The notes under the pieces were generated by a model, which was given only the letters and a program-made list of their open reading frames with translations, had not been told where the DNA came from and ran no database searches. Made by a program: the position numbers and the translations under genes. DNA of 64,000 nucleotides, from NCBI GenBank assembly GCA_031841125.1, contig CM063111.1, forward strand, positions 60,263,535-60,327,534. The letters run 5' to 3'. This DNA comes from Acanthococcus lagerstroemiae. Lineage: Eukaryota; Arthropoda; Insecta; Hemiptera; Eriococcidae. Shown piece after piece: positions 12,008-24,673 of this stretch. How positions within the stretch are numbered: the first letter of the stretch is position 1; each line of letters begins with the position of its first letter.

Positions 12008-15000
12008 ATGGAGACTTTGAAATATTTTCTTTGGATATTTTTAGTACTCAATTTGCGAGTTTCCGCTAATTCTAAGAAAGATTGGTGGAAGTATACTCAA
12101 ATATATGAGGTGTTTATCTGGTCGTTCAAAGATAGCAACGGAGATGGAATTGGCGATATTAAGGGTAAGCTAATGTTTGAACTCAAACTTTCACGAGCTA
12201 TTTCATCCTGCATAACGTGGATACTTGTATGAGTGTTGGATACAATTTCCCATCTATACACGATATATGAAATGTTTTATTGGACTCTGATAAGTACGTA
12301 GCTGACACCCTTTTCCTCACATAAAATCCTTCATGGATAATAATTAATTAGTATAAGTATGGCCAATAAAACAAATATAACTATTTGTAATTTTAGGTTT
12401 TAAATAAGTTTTGTTATTTATTCATTTATTTTCTTCAGAATATAAATATTTTTAAGTATACAGTAGACGCCGCATATTTGAACCACGGATAATTGAACCA
12501 TTCGCCTATTAGAACCAAAACCTGTAGGAACGGAACAGATGTATTCTTTTACACATAAAATCAAGCGTTTAATAGAACCAACATTTCGTTTAATTGTACC
12601 ACGTTGACGTGCACGTGAGGTTAAAACCTGAATAAATTTCCAACAGTACAGTACAGTATTTTTAATTCTTGCTCGTACATGACTAATCGAAATGGAGATA
12701 TGTTGCGTGCTACCGAAATTGCCAAAAAAATTACTGTTCTGGACGCTCTGCATTTTGCCAATGAAGCCTGGAACCTAGTGACAGATGTAACAATACGAAA
12801 CTGTTTCCGGCATGGTGGATTTACTCATTCTGAAGAAGAAGAGGAATTACCAAGCCCTGAAAAACCAGCAGATCTCTCAGATAATGAATATGACGAATCT
12901 TCAAACTACAGCAACTCTCACTGAAGAGGAAATTTGTGATGCAGCACTTGCTACGTTCTCAACCGATAAACAGGATTCAGTCCAACAAGGGGAAGATCAT
13001 GATAGTGACACCGATGATGAGCAACCGCCAACAGCACGAGAAATGACTGCAGCACTTGCTGTGCTCAGGAGAGGAGTTCAGAGACGAGCTGACGAAGAAG
13101 GGTTCGAACACTTTAAGTACGAGCAATTTATTTGTAATATTTTAGAGGAATGTAAAACGCAGTCGACCCTCGACAAATTTATTAAACCTACCTGACGTGT
13201 ACTTGCGAGTACTAATGTGTAATAATGTACTGTACACTAATTTCATGTATAAACCGAACTTTTTTTTTTTTGTACTTTGGGTAATTGAACCATTCGGTTA
13301 TTGGAACCAATTAGCTATGGTCCCGAAGTGGTTCTAATAAGCGGCGTCTACTGTACGTTCAAATTTTGCGCCCTCTAAAATTTTGTGATATAGGCTATAG
13401 TCTACTGGTATATTCGGCCCTGATTTTAACACCCCCCCCCCCCCGTACTTCAATTACACTTAATTTCCATTACTTTCATGAATCGTATTTCGTTTGCAAA
13501 AGATTTGCAATTCAGTGCATGAATGTAAATATAAGTGCTAAGAGTCTTGAAACTGGTGATAACAGTAATTGTTATCTCAGAAAAATTTAATACAGGAGTT
13601 CAGACTGCGACAGAGTTGAAAATGTAATGCCAAAATTCAAAACGACGCACTGTGGGCGAAATGCTGGGTTTAGGCGGCCACAACTACATAAAATGAAGCG
13701 AGCCAAATTTACATAAATGGTGAAAATAATTATTCTTCAGTATCAGATGACTTAAAAACAGCCCAACTTATCTCCTCAAAAATATTATTTGAATGCAGAG
13801 CTGGATATCAATTAGAACATTTCAAAATTTAAGTACGCTGTGTTACAAGATGATGAAATGAAGGGTAGTTTCAAATGACGATACTGAAGCCAGAACTTGG
13901 CGTAGAATTCTTTTATGTTTTTATTTTCATTTCTTGATAAATACAGTTCAATTTGAATGAGTTCTTTGTAAAATAAACGTCACGTTTCTAACCTCAAAAT
14001 AAATATGTAAGTCTTTCGCCTGTTATTACGCTCGTGCTTAACACCTCCTCCCATGTTCCGACCTGCTCTGAGGACGCCCGGCAATATTGTATCATTTTCG
14101 AACACCGACGATAGATGTATTAGATATGATACTACTCGTAGATATGACACGGCAGTAGACTTTATGTACGATCGAGTGAATGTACCCACCGGCTATAACT
14201 GGTCAGATTTTGTTAATGTTAAAATTTACTCGCTCTCGTGGAAAAAGAGCTTCATTTTTCGATTCTTTTTTTATTGTAATTTCTTTTGCATCGATCATTT
14301 GGCTTTTTTTTCCAAGTGACGTTTAGCGGACTCATAAATATTACTCGTAAGTTCAACATTACTGTCCATTGTGCCCAACCAAATACGAGTAACTTCTCTT
14401 TATGGCCTGGAAAAACCCTGATCCAACTCGATCTGAAAATATACTAGATGAGCCTTATTCTTTGAACATTCATCTAACGATCCTACCATCATTCAGCTGA
14501 GACTTTTGGCGAACTTCAGAGAAAACGAGGAAATAATAACGAACTATGTGGAATGCAGTAAGACCCTCTATATTAAAACCCACCTAGTGTGTCAAAAAAT
14601 AAATTTTCACTTTCTAGGTGTTTGGGAATGCAGGAGACGTGTTCTTTCACGAGGGACTTGTCTCACTTTATGAGAAGTTACAAAATGCTCCAAAAACATA
14701 TCTATGTTAAAACTCTGCTAGTGTGTCGAAAACCACTTACGTGCAGCGAATTGTGGTTTTTGTGTTCAAACCGAGCTGCATAGTTAGTGTGAATATAACT
14801 CAATTATTTGCCGCGAGTTCCGAGTGGATTGGGTAACGAGCACGAGAAAATTCAAGGAACCATGGGGGGGGGGCACTTTCATCGCAATTCTAGAGAAAAT
14901 CGGTTTTTAACACACCTAGGTGGATTTTAATATCGACAGGCCAATAGGCCTACCGTGATACAAGAAGACGACGAACGACGACGGGTCACGCATATGAGAT

Positions 15001-18000
15001 GAGCGCCGTGGTGTTATGCGCATATCCAGTGTATTGTGCAAAGACGTACCAATGGGAGGGGACAACTCCCTCCTCACTTAGGAATTTTCCCCTTAGAAGT
15101 TGGGAAAATTTACCATTTCAGTCAGGCGGAGTTAGGAAAATTCAAAGCGTCAGAAGATTTTTTTTTGCTTCGATACTTGGGAATTTTGAGTTGAGTCAGT
15201 TGAGGCTGTCACAATTCCCCCCCACCCTTTCAGGAAAAACTCTACAGTACGCGCCTGGTATTGTGGTATCACGGATATCACTACTAGGGTTTCTTCTCAT
15301 CAACTTGGCAAAACTGGGGTCTAGGTTCTCAGTTCTTGTTATTTGTTCACTGCACCTTTCGTGTTTAAGTCTATTAAATGTAAATAAGAAAAGTCCCTCA
15401 GAACTTAGTTTTTAGTCATGTTTTTCTTTTGATTTTTATTAGGAGTCAGTTGAACCCTAACAGTTCATGTTCAGCCCTCTGTTTTGCAAATAGAACGAAA
15501 CTAATATATTTTGAAAGTCCCCCCCCCTGTTTTTCCACGAACCGATGGGCAGATCGTCCCGGAACGAAAATGATTTTCCAGTCGTAAAGTCTAGTTTCTC
15601 TTTTAAGGGTATTGGGTAGCCTACTCAAAGTAGTCAAGGTGAAAAAATAATCTTTGACTATCAACTTTTTTTTTATTCTTAACGATTACCTATTCAGTTT
15701 TTGCTTAAGTTTTAGTTTTGAAACCATCTTCCAAATTTGTATAGCTAGATATTGAGATGTTGATCTAAAAATTATGTTGTAATGTATAGTCCTTTTTGTA
15801 TTTTATGATCTAATTTTTGCTTGTTTTTACTGATTAATGCAACACTATATTGCTGCTTAGGTTTTATAGTATGCAAGTTGTTATTTCGTCTAAAATGATC
15901 GCATCAAATATATTTTTCCTTGTAGCTAAAATTTTGGAAATCTTTTGATAACTCAAGTAATATTGATCACAAGGAAGTGAAGTTGTACAAAAAAAAATTA
16001 TCCATTTAAACGAGTCCCATCTAAATTAGTTAGATTTTTGATTCAAGTTGCGACACCCTGTATATTACTTGTGAAGAGGACCAAGAGGACACTCTATACA
16101 TAGGGACTGACTACTGGAAGTGTTTCAACGTACAAACAAGTTAATGTAAAATTTTGACTTGGAACCAAGCAAACATTGAAAAAGCCGCGTAGTTAGGTTT
16201 TGACCGCCTAGAATCACGATTTCGCCCAGTGTGCGACGGATGGAAAGAGTCCGGTTTTGATAGGTTGTTCAGTTTCACTTCAACTTTTCCTACCTGGAGT
16301 TGTTCTCGATTCCCAGTTTGGCGTAGAGAGTGAAATTTTGACAGTCTTTTCACATGTTTTTCGCTCGAGAAGAGCTCTCCAATGATACGTGCACGAAGGC
16401 ATACCATCTCGATAAAAAAATTTTGAAGTTAGTCGAGGCTCATATTCATCTCCCCCCCCCCCCAACGTCTTTTATAAGAAGTCAATTTTTTAGGAAGAAA
16501 CTATACGCTTCTCCGAATTCGACCACCTATCTTACTTAGTCGTGCAGTTCTCTTTTAAAGAAAATTTGGGGGGAAACAGTTTGTGAAACACCCTGTACTA
16601 CAACATAGCTCTTCAATGCCTTCTTTGTCAGGTCATCTACCCAGTTGGATTTCCGAAAAGAAATTCATGTATCAGTGTGTGAACAATACGTTCTTTTTTT
16701 GTTTGAGATTTGGCACACCCTACAAAAGGAATGAAAAAAAAATTAATAATAATAATAACTTCAAATTATTGTACTGGTTATTGTTTTACACCGACTACTG
16801 CTTTCTTTCTAGGAATCACGACAATGCTCGATCATTTTGTGGATCTGAAAATAGAGACCTTATGGCTTTCCCCTTACTTCAGGTCACCGATGAAGGATAT
16901 GGGTTACGATGTGTCCAACTTCATGGATATTGATCCTAAATTCGGTACATTGGATGACTTCGATGAGCTGGTAAGGGAAGCGAAAAAAAGAGGTCAGTTT
17001 ACACGATGTTCAAGTCAATACCTAATTTTTACAACAAGATTTCCGAATACTGAATGGGTATGTTGAGTCCCATTAAACTAATTATTGACGCTTTGTACTC
17101 AGGACTAAAGATACTGATGGATCTGGTAATTAACCACAGCAGTGACACTCACGAATGGTTTCAACTGTCTGAAAATGCAACTACGCCTTATGATAAGTAC
17201 TACGTGTGGCAGCCTGCCAAAGGTAGATACAAAAATGGGAATCCAATCCCACCTAATAATTGGGTAAGTGAATTTATTACTTTTTTTTTTAGAAAAGGTA
17301 TAATATGTAGATTCATAGGTAATAACGGTTCAACATTTCACGATCTATCTACTTTACAAAAAGATACTCGAATGCAACGGTGTGCGGTCTTGATCATACC
17401 GTAACACAGGGTGGCTTTTTGCTTACTTTTTTCTTAACTTTCAAGTTCGACGCGCTCTACAGACGTAAAAACTGGGTTACAGAACCCGGGTTCTTTTTGT
17501 AATTTTGATGTATTACTGTGTAGAGTGAGTCGCGGTACGGCCGAGTGGTTAACGTGCCCGCGATGCAACCTTGCGTCTCTGGTTCGAGTCCCAACAAGGA
17601 AAGCTAGTACTATTCGAATACCCTCGCCAACATTCTAGCGAACACAGCGACTACAGTATCAATCGAGGTGGGAAAATAACGCGTCTTGTAAATCTCGCCA
17701 GTTCGAACGAACAAGGCACACAATCACAGGGCGTGTTACCACCGGATCAAAAAAAGACTGATAGTGTCATGTGCACATCGTGGCCAGCTTACTCAACGTG
17801 GTGAAAACACGTGGCTAGTAAGCGAACTGCGGCTGCACATTCTTCGGCACAGAGAAGGAAAACACTAACGTAACAAAAACTGCGGGGAATCCAATGGTAA
17901 ACTACCCCAACTAACCAGCTAAAAAAGTCAGGTATCAAGAACCGCAACCACGACGCTCGGCAATGAGCAACCCGACGACTATGATGATGATGATTGTAGA

Positions 18001-21000
18001 ATACATTCCCGAAAAGATTGTGACACCTCACCCCACAAATTTCCCCCCAGAATTATGCAACAAGGGTGTCAAGCGGTATCCCGATGGGAAGTGCCAAGTA
18101 ACCTCAAACTAATATACCTACTGTGCATACTGATGTATGCAAAAGAATCAACGAATGTTAAATTACATAGATGCAACAATGAAAATGAAAATGAAAAAAT
18201 AATATGTAAAATGATTAAAAAATCTAACCAAATGTTAATCTGACTCCTCTTCTTTGGATTTATCTCACTATATTACTTCAGTTTATCTCATTGTACTTTA
18301 AAGAATTGTCTTAGTTTATGCGTTATTATAAACGTTATGATATCATTTCTAGAAAATATAAGTACATATGTTAATCACTCTGTGATGACCCAAAGACTAC
18401 AGACTACCCAAGTTGGTAAAAGTAATCCTCGAGTCAATAAATCGTATGTTATATTAACAACAACAAAAAATATGAGAACAGTATACTCTTCTTCTATTTT
18501 AAAAATCATAATAAAAACAACAAATTATATCTTTCCTTCTAAAGACTGAGACCCAAAAAGACGAACGTGTGTGCTAGGCATCTCTGAAATGCTTAAACAT
18601 CCGATTCGTACTTGGCCATTCACTAGCAATAAGACACAGAACATCAAAACTGATGACTTACTGGCTTCAAGAACAAATAATAAACGATTCTGTGCAAATT
18701 CACCCCTTCACTTTTTTTTTTTCAGGTTTTTCAAGTTTTTTTTTGTTTTGTTTTGTTTTGTTTACCAGTTGGTCAATATGCAGCTTAATGCATTGTAATT
18801 TACTTTTATCACAGCCGCAATCAAATTTTGCGTGTAATGATACCAAACACATAAGTTTCCTTTCATTTACACTCATTATCTGAGACAATTTCTGCAATTG
18901 AAGCTCTGCACAAACAACCTGATAACGCTGCAAGGAAATAGTGGTATTATACAGAGTGGGTTTAACACAATAGCTACACCATCCTACACATACATACATT
19001 TATAAGTATTACAATGAGCATGCCAGTGTTACCAAACGTTTCATTTTTCCCCTTGCGCTTGTAGATTGGCGTAATAAAAACATGCAAATGTGCCAAGTTA
19101 CCCCATAATTGCAAAATCAACCCGTATTACGGTAATTTAGCAGTTGAAATTCATGCTTGAATAATCGACCAATAAATTACAACTTTTAAATAACATTTGC
19201 AAGAAAAAACTTGACATTATTTTCAGCATATAGCTGGTATCAGAGCAGCGATATGCAGAGGCAAGGGAAGGAGGGGAGAAAACTTGATTTTGCCACATCA
19301 TGCCAACTCTGGAAAATATTTAGAAGACTCCCCTTCCCTCTTCAATATGTTCTTCCACCAGAGCATAGCTCAAGAATTGTCAGAAAACAAAATTTGATAC
19401 ATAATTTTTATACTCGTAAGCTTCGAATTGTAATCGTTAACATAACTATCAGTATACAAAGTTAAAAATATTCAAGATAAAGACGCTAACTTCTATTTAC
19501 AGTTGAGTTTATTCGGTGGCTCGGCGTGGAAATGGAGTCATAAACGAAAAATGTTCTATTTGCATCAGTTTGCCGTAAATCAACCAGAACTCAATCTTCG
19601 TGATGAAAATTTGAAAACTGATTTGAAGGTTAGTAAAAATAAGAAATTTATAAATGGTGTGGTGGGATGTATGGCGATGCACGCATGCCAAAGTGGCCCC
19701 TATGACACCACACCGCCGGTCACAGGAACTAGCCTTTCGAGTATCGCGTCAGTGACCGGAGGGAAGGAATTTGTAAATGTAACAAACCCAAGAAGAGGAA
19801 AATCCGCGCTTCTCTGTTTTTTCTTTTTCAAAAATAAAATTATTATTACGGTGCTTTGAATACTGATGTAAGTCTAGGGTACAATTGCAAAATATACATA
19901 ATACTAAGTCCGGCTCAACCAAAATGTTGATTTAGTAGTGTTCAAAATAGCTCGGCTTAAGATACTACTTCAAGTCAACGTATTATAAAACAGTGCAGTA
20001 ATAGCGTGACTGGTTTTACAGAAAATAATGAAATTTTGGATCGACCGAGGAATATCGGGTTTTCGGATGGATGCTACCAAGCATTACATGGAAGACTTGC
20101 AATTACGAGATGAACCGTTAATCGGTCCGAATTGCACCAAGAAAGAATTGGGATACTACGACTTACGACATATATACACGACAGATTTGCCTGAATTATA
20201 TGAGTTCATTCACGAAATAAGACAATGGATAGATCATAATTTCAACAGAGGACACGACTTTGAAAAGTAGCTACGTGCACTTGATTTGAGTGTTATCTAC
20301 TAGCATTTCGAAAGAATTTCCTCTATTATTGCCGATGGTTTGGCACCAAAGCAAACAACGTACATAGTCCAACTTATTTTTTCATCTCTCTTGAAAGTAA
20401 TATTAGTAATATTGTGTTGCAGAATATTAGTGGTAGAAACCTATAGTGATATGCAGCACACTATGCAATATTATGGCACCAAAAATTATCCCATTGTTCA
20501 TTTTCCTTTCAATTTTGGTTTTACTATGATGAAAAGCTTTCCAAGTGCACGCGACCTCGATGAGTTGATACATGATTGGCTAAAAAATATGCCTCCCGGA
20601 GGAGTAGCCAACTGGGTGGTAAGCATTATACGTACTTTTCGAATTTCTATAATAAAATGATTCAAATGATTCAGGGCCATTACGTAGCCAAGATCAGTAT
20701 GTAATGAGAAATTTCATATTCGTGCAGACTCCACGAACTTATTTTTAGCTACTTTCACGTACTTCTCATGTGTCCCATTTTAGGCAGAAAATCACGATAA
20801 CTATCGAATAGGAAATCGTTTCAACGAGGAATATATGGATATCATGACAACGCTTATGCTGATGTTACCAGGAGTACCGTGTATCTATTACGGTCAGGAA
20901 ATCGGCATGATGGATAATAACATAAGGCCAGATCAACTCAGAGATCGTTTTGTAGGGCGTGATCCGGAACGGTTGCCTATGCAGTGGGATGATACTTTGA

Positions 21001-24000
21001 ACGCAGGTATATTTTCGAACGGAGCTTTAATATTACTAGAATTCGCAAATTATTTTCACTTACTAACATATTACGAATTCACGAAAGGATTTTCGACCAA
21101 ACACAAACCTTGGTTACCACTGAATCCAAATTTTTGGAGAATAAATGTTCATAACCAGAAAGAAGCGAAAATAAGCCGGTACCAGATGTTTAAGAAAATG
21201 TCAGAGTTAAGGCAAACTGTGACTGGGAAACGAGGCGCTTTCAAGTCTTACATTCTTGCACCATGGGTGTACGCATTTACGAGGTATGGTATTTATAATA
21301 CACTAGATCTCTCTTACACCACTCTTGCACTTGATTCACTTCTTCACTATTCGATCATACTCCGTACGCAACAAGGGCTGAGAGGTCTGCCGAGCAAAGG
21401 GGAAAATTCCTGAGAGCCAGCCACAACTATAGCCTGATGATCCGCAGCACCTATTCTAAGCTTTTTTTGGAGCTGCCCAAATCAGAAAAAATGTCGGGTT
21501 TATCACAATTTTTTTCTGATTCTCCCTCTTCCCTCCACACTCACCCCGGCCCCCCAAAAAATACAATCCAATTTAAAGTATTTATGATATTTTTGCCTTG
21601 AAAGTTGAATTGGGCGAAAAAAAGAAGCAAACGAGTGAAAAAAATCGTTTGCTATCACTTCAACTATATATGTGAGGGCGTATACGAAAAGGGACCAATT
21701 GATCAATCATTCGATTCTTACTTTTCTGGCTAAATTTATGTAAAAATCCCTTAGAAATCGAATAAAACCAACCCCAGATTTCTATCTTGAAAATTCAGCG
21801 AGATATTGCAGTTTTAAGTGAGGCAAGTCAAAATATATAATTTCAAAAATTTCAAAAAAAAAAAGCACAAAAGGAAATAGCATGTTCTTATGTAAAATTA
21901 AATTGTTCGAAAACAATTTTCCATGAATACTGGACATATTTTCTTCTTGCCCTTTTAAATGCGAGAGCAGGCAAATACATTTACACTTATCCGGATGAGT
22001 TGCCTATGTACCTGCTGAAGGGGAGTCTCGCATTTCTCGCTGGGAATTAGAATTTTAGAACATGTACTGTTGTTTTTCGGAACTGCCCAATTTTTCTTTT
22101 GGAGGTGCCCAACAAATTCTTGGTACTGTCCATATGGGCGGTACTGCTCGTTAGAACAGACGTTGATGATCCAAGAATTGATTTTATTCAAGCCTCTTCA
22201 ATGTTCGTTTGTGACTCTTCAAGACTTCTTTAAGGCTCTTGCTATGTTTATTTTTTTCAATTTGTCAAGACAAGGTTAAGACTCTACAAATTTTACGGAC
22301 TCAGTCAATACTATCCCAAGCCACGAGACTAACTGAAGATTTTCCAGATTCTTTGATATTTTCTAAACTTTTTTCAGAATCGCTGAGATATTTTTTCAGA
22401 ATTATGTTACCGGTTTCAGACACCTTTAGATTCGTTTCAGCCTTTTCGATATCTATGTGGATGTGTTTAGAATTCCTTGAAACTCTTAAGTTTTTTAAAT
22501 CTTATTTAAAACGTCTCAAGACTTCTGGAAATTTTTTCATTTCTAATGATCTTCGAGATTCGTATCAAGACTACTCCTGACTTGATTGAGATTTTTAAAG
22601 ACTTTTCTCGACATTACTAGGACTAATCGAGACTTTTTCATACTTATTCAAGATCCTTCAAAAATCATCCATACAGGTTTAAGATTCTTTGAGATTCGTC
22701 AAGTTTTTTTTTTTTTTAGACTTTTCAAAACTTCTTTAGTACAAACATGACTGATGCTTCATTTAGACTTTTGAAACTCTTCCAGCTTACTTCAATACAT
22801 CAAGAGGCGGGTTCAGTATTTTTTGAGACATCCTAAGGTTTTCCTAAACGAGTTTATTTTATAGGCTAGTCGTGTCTGAAAAAGACTTATACAGGTTTCT
22901 AGGAGTCTCGGAAAAGTCTAAACAAGTCCGAAAAAGTCTCTGTAGAAAGTAAAATAATACCAAATTTCAAACAAGTCCGCAAAGGCTGTATCTAGAATTA
23001 ATCTGAAACCAATCTGGAAAAGTCTTGAAAAATAAAGTACGCCTGACAAAATTTTTAAAATGTATGAGGATGTATTCCTCTCCCCGAACCTGAAAAAAGT
23101 TGAAAATACCTATTTTACAATTCATCTGAGCAAGACTTAAGGGTTTTGTAAAGGGTTGGAAAGAGTCTGAAAAAGTCTGTGCAGAGCGCGGAGTAATATA
23201 ATTTTGAATCCGAATAAGTTTAATAAATGACACTGAAAAATTCTAGAAGGGTCTTGAAAAATAATATAGTCTGAAAGAATTTAAAGAAATTGTGGAGAAT
23301 ATATTCTCTCCTTTTTTCCTCTCCTCCAGGAAAAAGTTGAAAACACGTCATTTCACTGTTTATTTTAACGAGTCTTAAAGGATCTTTTAAGCGTCTGGAA
23401 GAGTTTAAAAAGTCATTGTAGAGTCAAGAATAACAATCTTAAACAAATACGAAAACATTTTTTTTTTTTTTTTTTGGAAGACTTGCCGAGTGTAATACGC
23501 CAGAAAGGATTTTGACGAAGTATGGGTTTAAGCCTCTCCCCCCCCCCACCTCCGAGCTGAGAAAAAATTGAAAATCATCAATTTTTACGACTTAAATCGT
23601 TGGAAAGAACCAAAATGAGAGCTTTTCTTCATACTTATAAAACTATAAGCTATCCCCGACTCCTTAAAATGTTTTCTGTTTACGCTACTGCCCAGAGCCA
23701 CTTAAGTTTTTTGAGATTTTGAAGTCGAAGTACCTAGCAGCAGTGCTAAACTGATTCGTTATTCCACTTGATAGACAGGTCTTGTATCCAGAAAATTTGA
23801 ACTCGATTTAATGAAATTAACAGATACCTCATTTTATGAGAATACATTTTCGACTTTCGACTCCCAATCATTAATAAAGACACAAAATGGAATTACAAAA
23901 AAGTTATTCCTCGCATCCTAGTTCTCATAAGGAAAACGCAAAACCTGTTATTTCAAAAACGTTCAGTTTTTATAAGCCGAGTCAGTAGAATTTATTATTT

Positions 24001-24673
24001 ATTTATTTTTATTTTTTTTGGGGGGGGGAATTGAGAAAAATGACAATTATAATAAAGAATGGTATTTATTCAACTTTCCCCCAAGGGGAGAATGTAGGAG
24101 GTAGTATTAGCCTGCAATTATTACGGTGGTGGCCTGCAATACTGATTTTCCTGGTACCCTATCTGACCCCACTTCGCTCTTGAATGCAGAGTAATTCTGT
24201 GTACCGTTTCAACATAAAATACAACTATGAATACTGAAAGAAAAAACTCATTATTCTTTTTTTTTTCCGCTACGCGCCGGCCAAGAAAATTAAAAGCACT
24301 TTGAATATTTCAGATCCTATCCACGCCGACCGACCTACGTAATAGTCTTCAACTTGGGGACTGAACAGGAGATCATCGACTTACATTCTAATATCTTCGG
24401 GCTAACTCAAAAATTAACTGTTGTCACTTCTAGCATGAATTCAGGTTACACCAGTGGGTTAGTTCTCTTCGATCCGTTGTTCTTAATCTTGCTACATTCT
24501 TGATCTTACTACAGTATACTTTCGTCAGAAAATTTTACTCCTGTAAATTTAGTTTGGTCAACCTAATAATTTTTTTCAACTTCTACAGGAGTGAAATTCG
24601 GTATGTACCAGTGATGCCAATGGTGCTATCTATGAGACCAATTTCATGTGTGGTGTTGAGCACGAGAAAGTAG
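12008..24673 (+). CDS. Gene A: secreted GH13 alpha-glucosidase (maltase/sucrase-type), complete, 10 exons
   Basis: Predicted exons: 12008-12164, 16813-16992, 17103-17263, 19503-19628, 20022-20266, 20423-20618, 20784-21006, 21088-21283, 24314-24457, 24589-24673. All junctions are GT-AG and the phases agree; the sum is 1713 nt, 570 aa plus TAG. The ATG at 12008 begins a signal peptide (hydrophobic WIFLVLNL, likely cleavage after RVSA). The mature start [20 protein letters not shown] is diagnostic of GH13 insect maltases. Catalytic regions: DLVINH (residues 119-124), nucleophile D225 in GFRMDA, acid/base E295 in LVVET, and D360 in ENHDN; the C-terminal beta-domain is encoded by exons 8-10. It should hydrolyse or transglycosylate alpha-glucosidic sugars (maltose, sucrose) outside the cell; substrate choice between maltose and sucrose cannot be read from sequence. 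No GPI-type hydrophobic tail is present. Exon boundaries are predictions from homology with genes B and C and from splice consensus. Confidence 0.88.
12461..13353 (+). mobile_element. Tigger/pogo-type element, internally deleted, in gene A intron 1
   Basis: Terminal inverted repeats CAGTAGACGCCGCATATT and AATAAGCGGCGTCTACTG are flanked by TA on both sides (12459-12460 and 13354-13355), as expected for the Tc1/mariner-pogo group. Further in, both ends contain AATTGAACCATTCG. Only the C-terminal part of a transposase remains (see the separate entry), so the copy is non-autonomous. Confidence 0.85.
12679..13195 (+). pseudogene. C-terminal remnant of Tigger/pogo transposase
   Basis: Two frames together (about 12,679-12,900, then about 12,900-13,195) read like the end of a Tigger-family transposase: [15 protein letters not shown]...[11 protein letters not shown], then an acidic linker, then an LRRGVQ...TLDKFIKPT tail. 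One frameshift separates the parts. The N-terminal DNA-binding domains and most of the DDE core are missing. Family resemblance is from memory of Tigger proteins, not from a search. Confidence 0.65.
14565..14940. mobile_element. MITE-like element in gene A intron 1
   Basis: The left end CCTCTATATTAAAACCCACC and the right end (reverse complement CCTGTCGATATTAAAATCCA) form about 30-bp terminal inverted repeats, both continuing into CACCTAG(G)TGTGT. The interior has no coding capacity but repeats CTAGTGTGTCRAAAA. No clear target-site duplication was found. Confidence 0.6.
17402..17512 (+). repeat. Dispersed repeat copy in gene A intron 3
   Basis: This is the partner of 9203-9307 in opposite orientation, sharing the core GACGCGCTCTACAGAC and TTTTTGTAATTTTG. 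It lies directly before a tRNA-like SINE head at 17,531. Confidence 0.6.
17531..18000 (+). mobile_element. tRNA-derived SINE candidate in gene A intron 3
   Basis: The head contains an A-box-like GGTACGGCCGAGTGGTTAAC (about 17,535) and a B-box GGTTCGAGTCCC (17,581-17,592) at tRNA spacing, most like a tRNA-Ser/Leu type. The 5' and 3' ends of the tRNA-like part do not pair as an acceptor stem, so it is not a tRNA gene. A body of about 380 bp follows and ends near an (ATG)n run (17,979-17,994), a tail type seen in insect SINEs. The exact 3' end is uncertain. Confidence 0.6.
19654..19765 (+). repeat. Fragment of a GC-rich SINE-like repeat in gene A intron 4
   Basis: This is an inverted copy of 47,841-47,952 (shared TATGGCGATGCACGCATG, then CAAAGTGGCCCCT, then GCGTCAGTGACCGGAGGG). 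It starts 26 bases downstream of exon 4 of gene A and is not part of the exon: the splice donor GTTAGT at 19,629 precedes it. Confidence 0.75.
21901..22046 (+). repeat. Dispersed repeat, direct copy of 44.9-45.05 kb
   Basis: It shares long identical stretches with 44,902-45,052, including CATGAATACTGGACATA, TTTTCTTCTTGCCCTTT, AAATGCGAGAGCAGGCAAAT and TTTCTCGCTGGGAA. It lies in gene A intron 8. Both copies are followed within about 150 bp by degenerate TTC/GAA-rich sequence. Confidence 0.75.
22150..23460. repeat. Degenerate AGACTT / AAGTCT repeat array in gene A intron 8
   Basis: The first half (about 22,180-22,780) is full of GACTCTTCAAGACTT-like words, and the second half (about 22,860-23,450) of the complementary AAGTCTGAAAAAGTCT type, so the whole is a loose inverted structure. 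There is no credible coding sequence, only short ORFs shaped by the repeat. Confidence 0.6.

Noticed and set aside
13428..13444. Poly-C/poly-G runs here and at about 44,417, 46,623 and 63,911 as structural motifs
   Set aside because: Single homopolymer runs without a G-quadruplex-like series; common near transposon remnants in this window.
16583..17066. Overlapping ORFs across gene A exon 2 in two frames
   Set aside because: Only the frame consistent with splice sites at 16,813 and 16,992 gives the GH13 sequence; the extensions are intronic.
17531..17600. Functional tRNA gene
   Set aside because: A and B boxes are present, but the 5' and 3' ends cannot form an acceptor stem and no convincing anticodon arm is seen, so I call it a SINE head.
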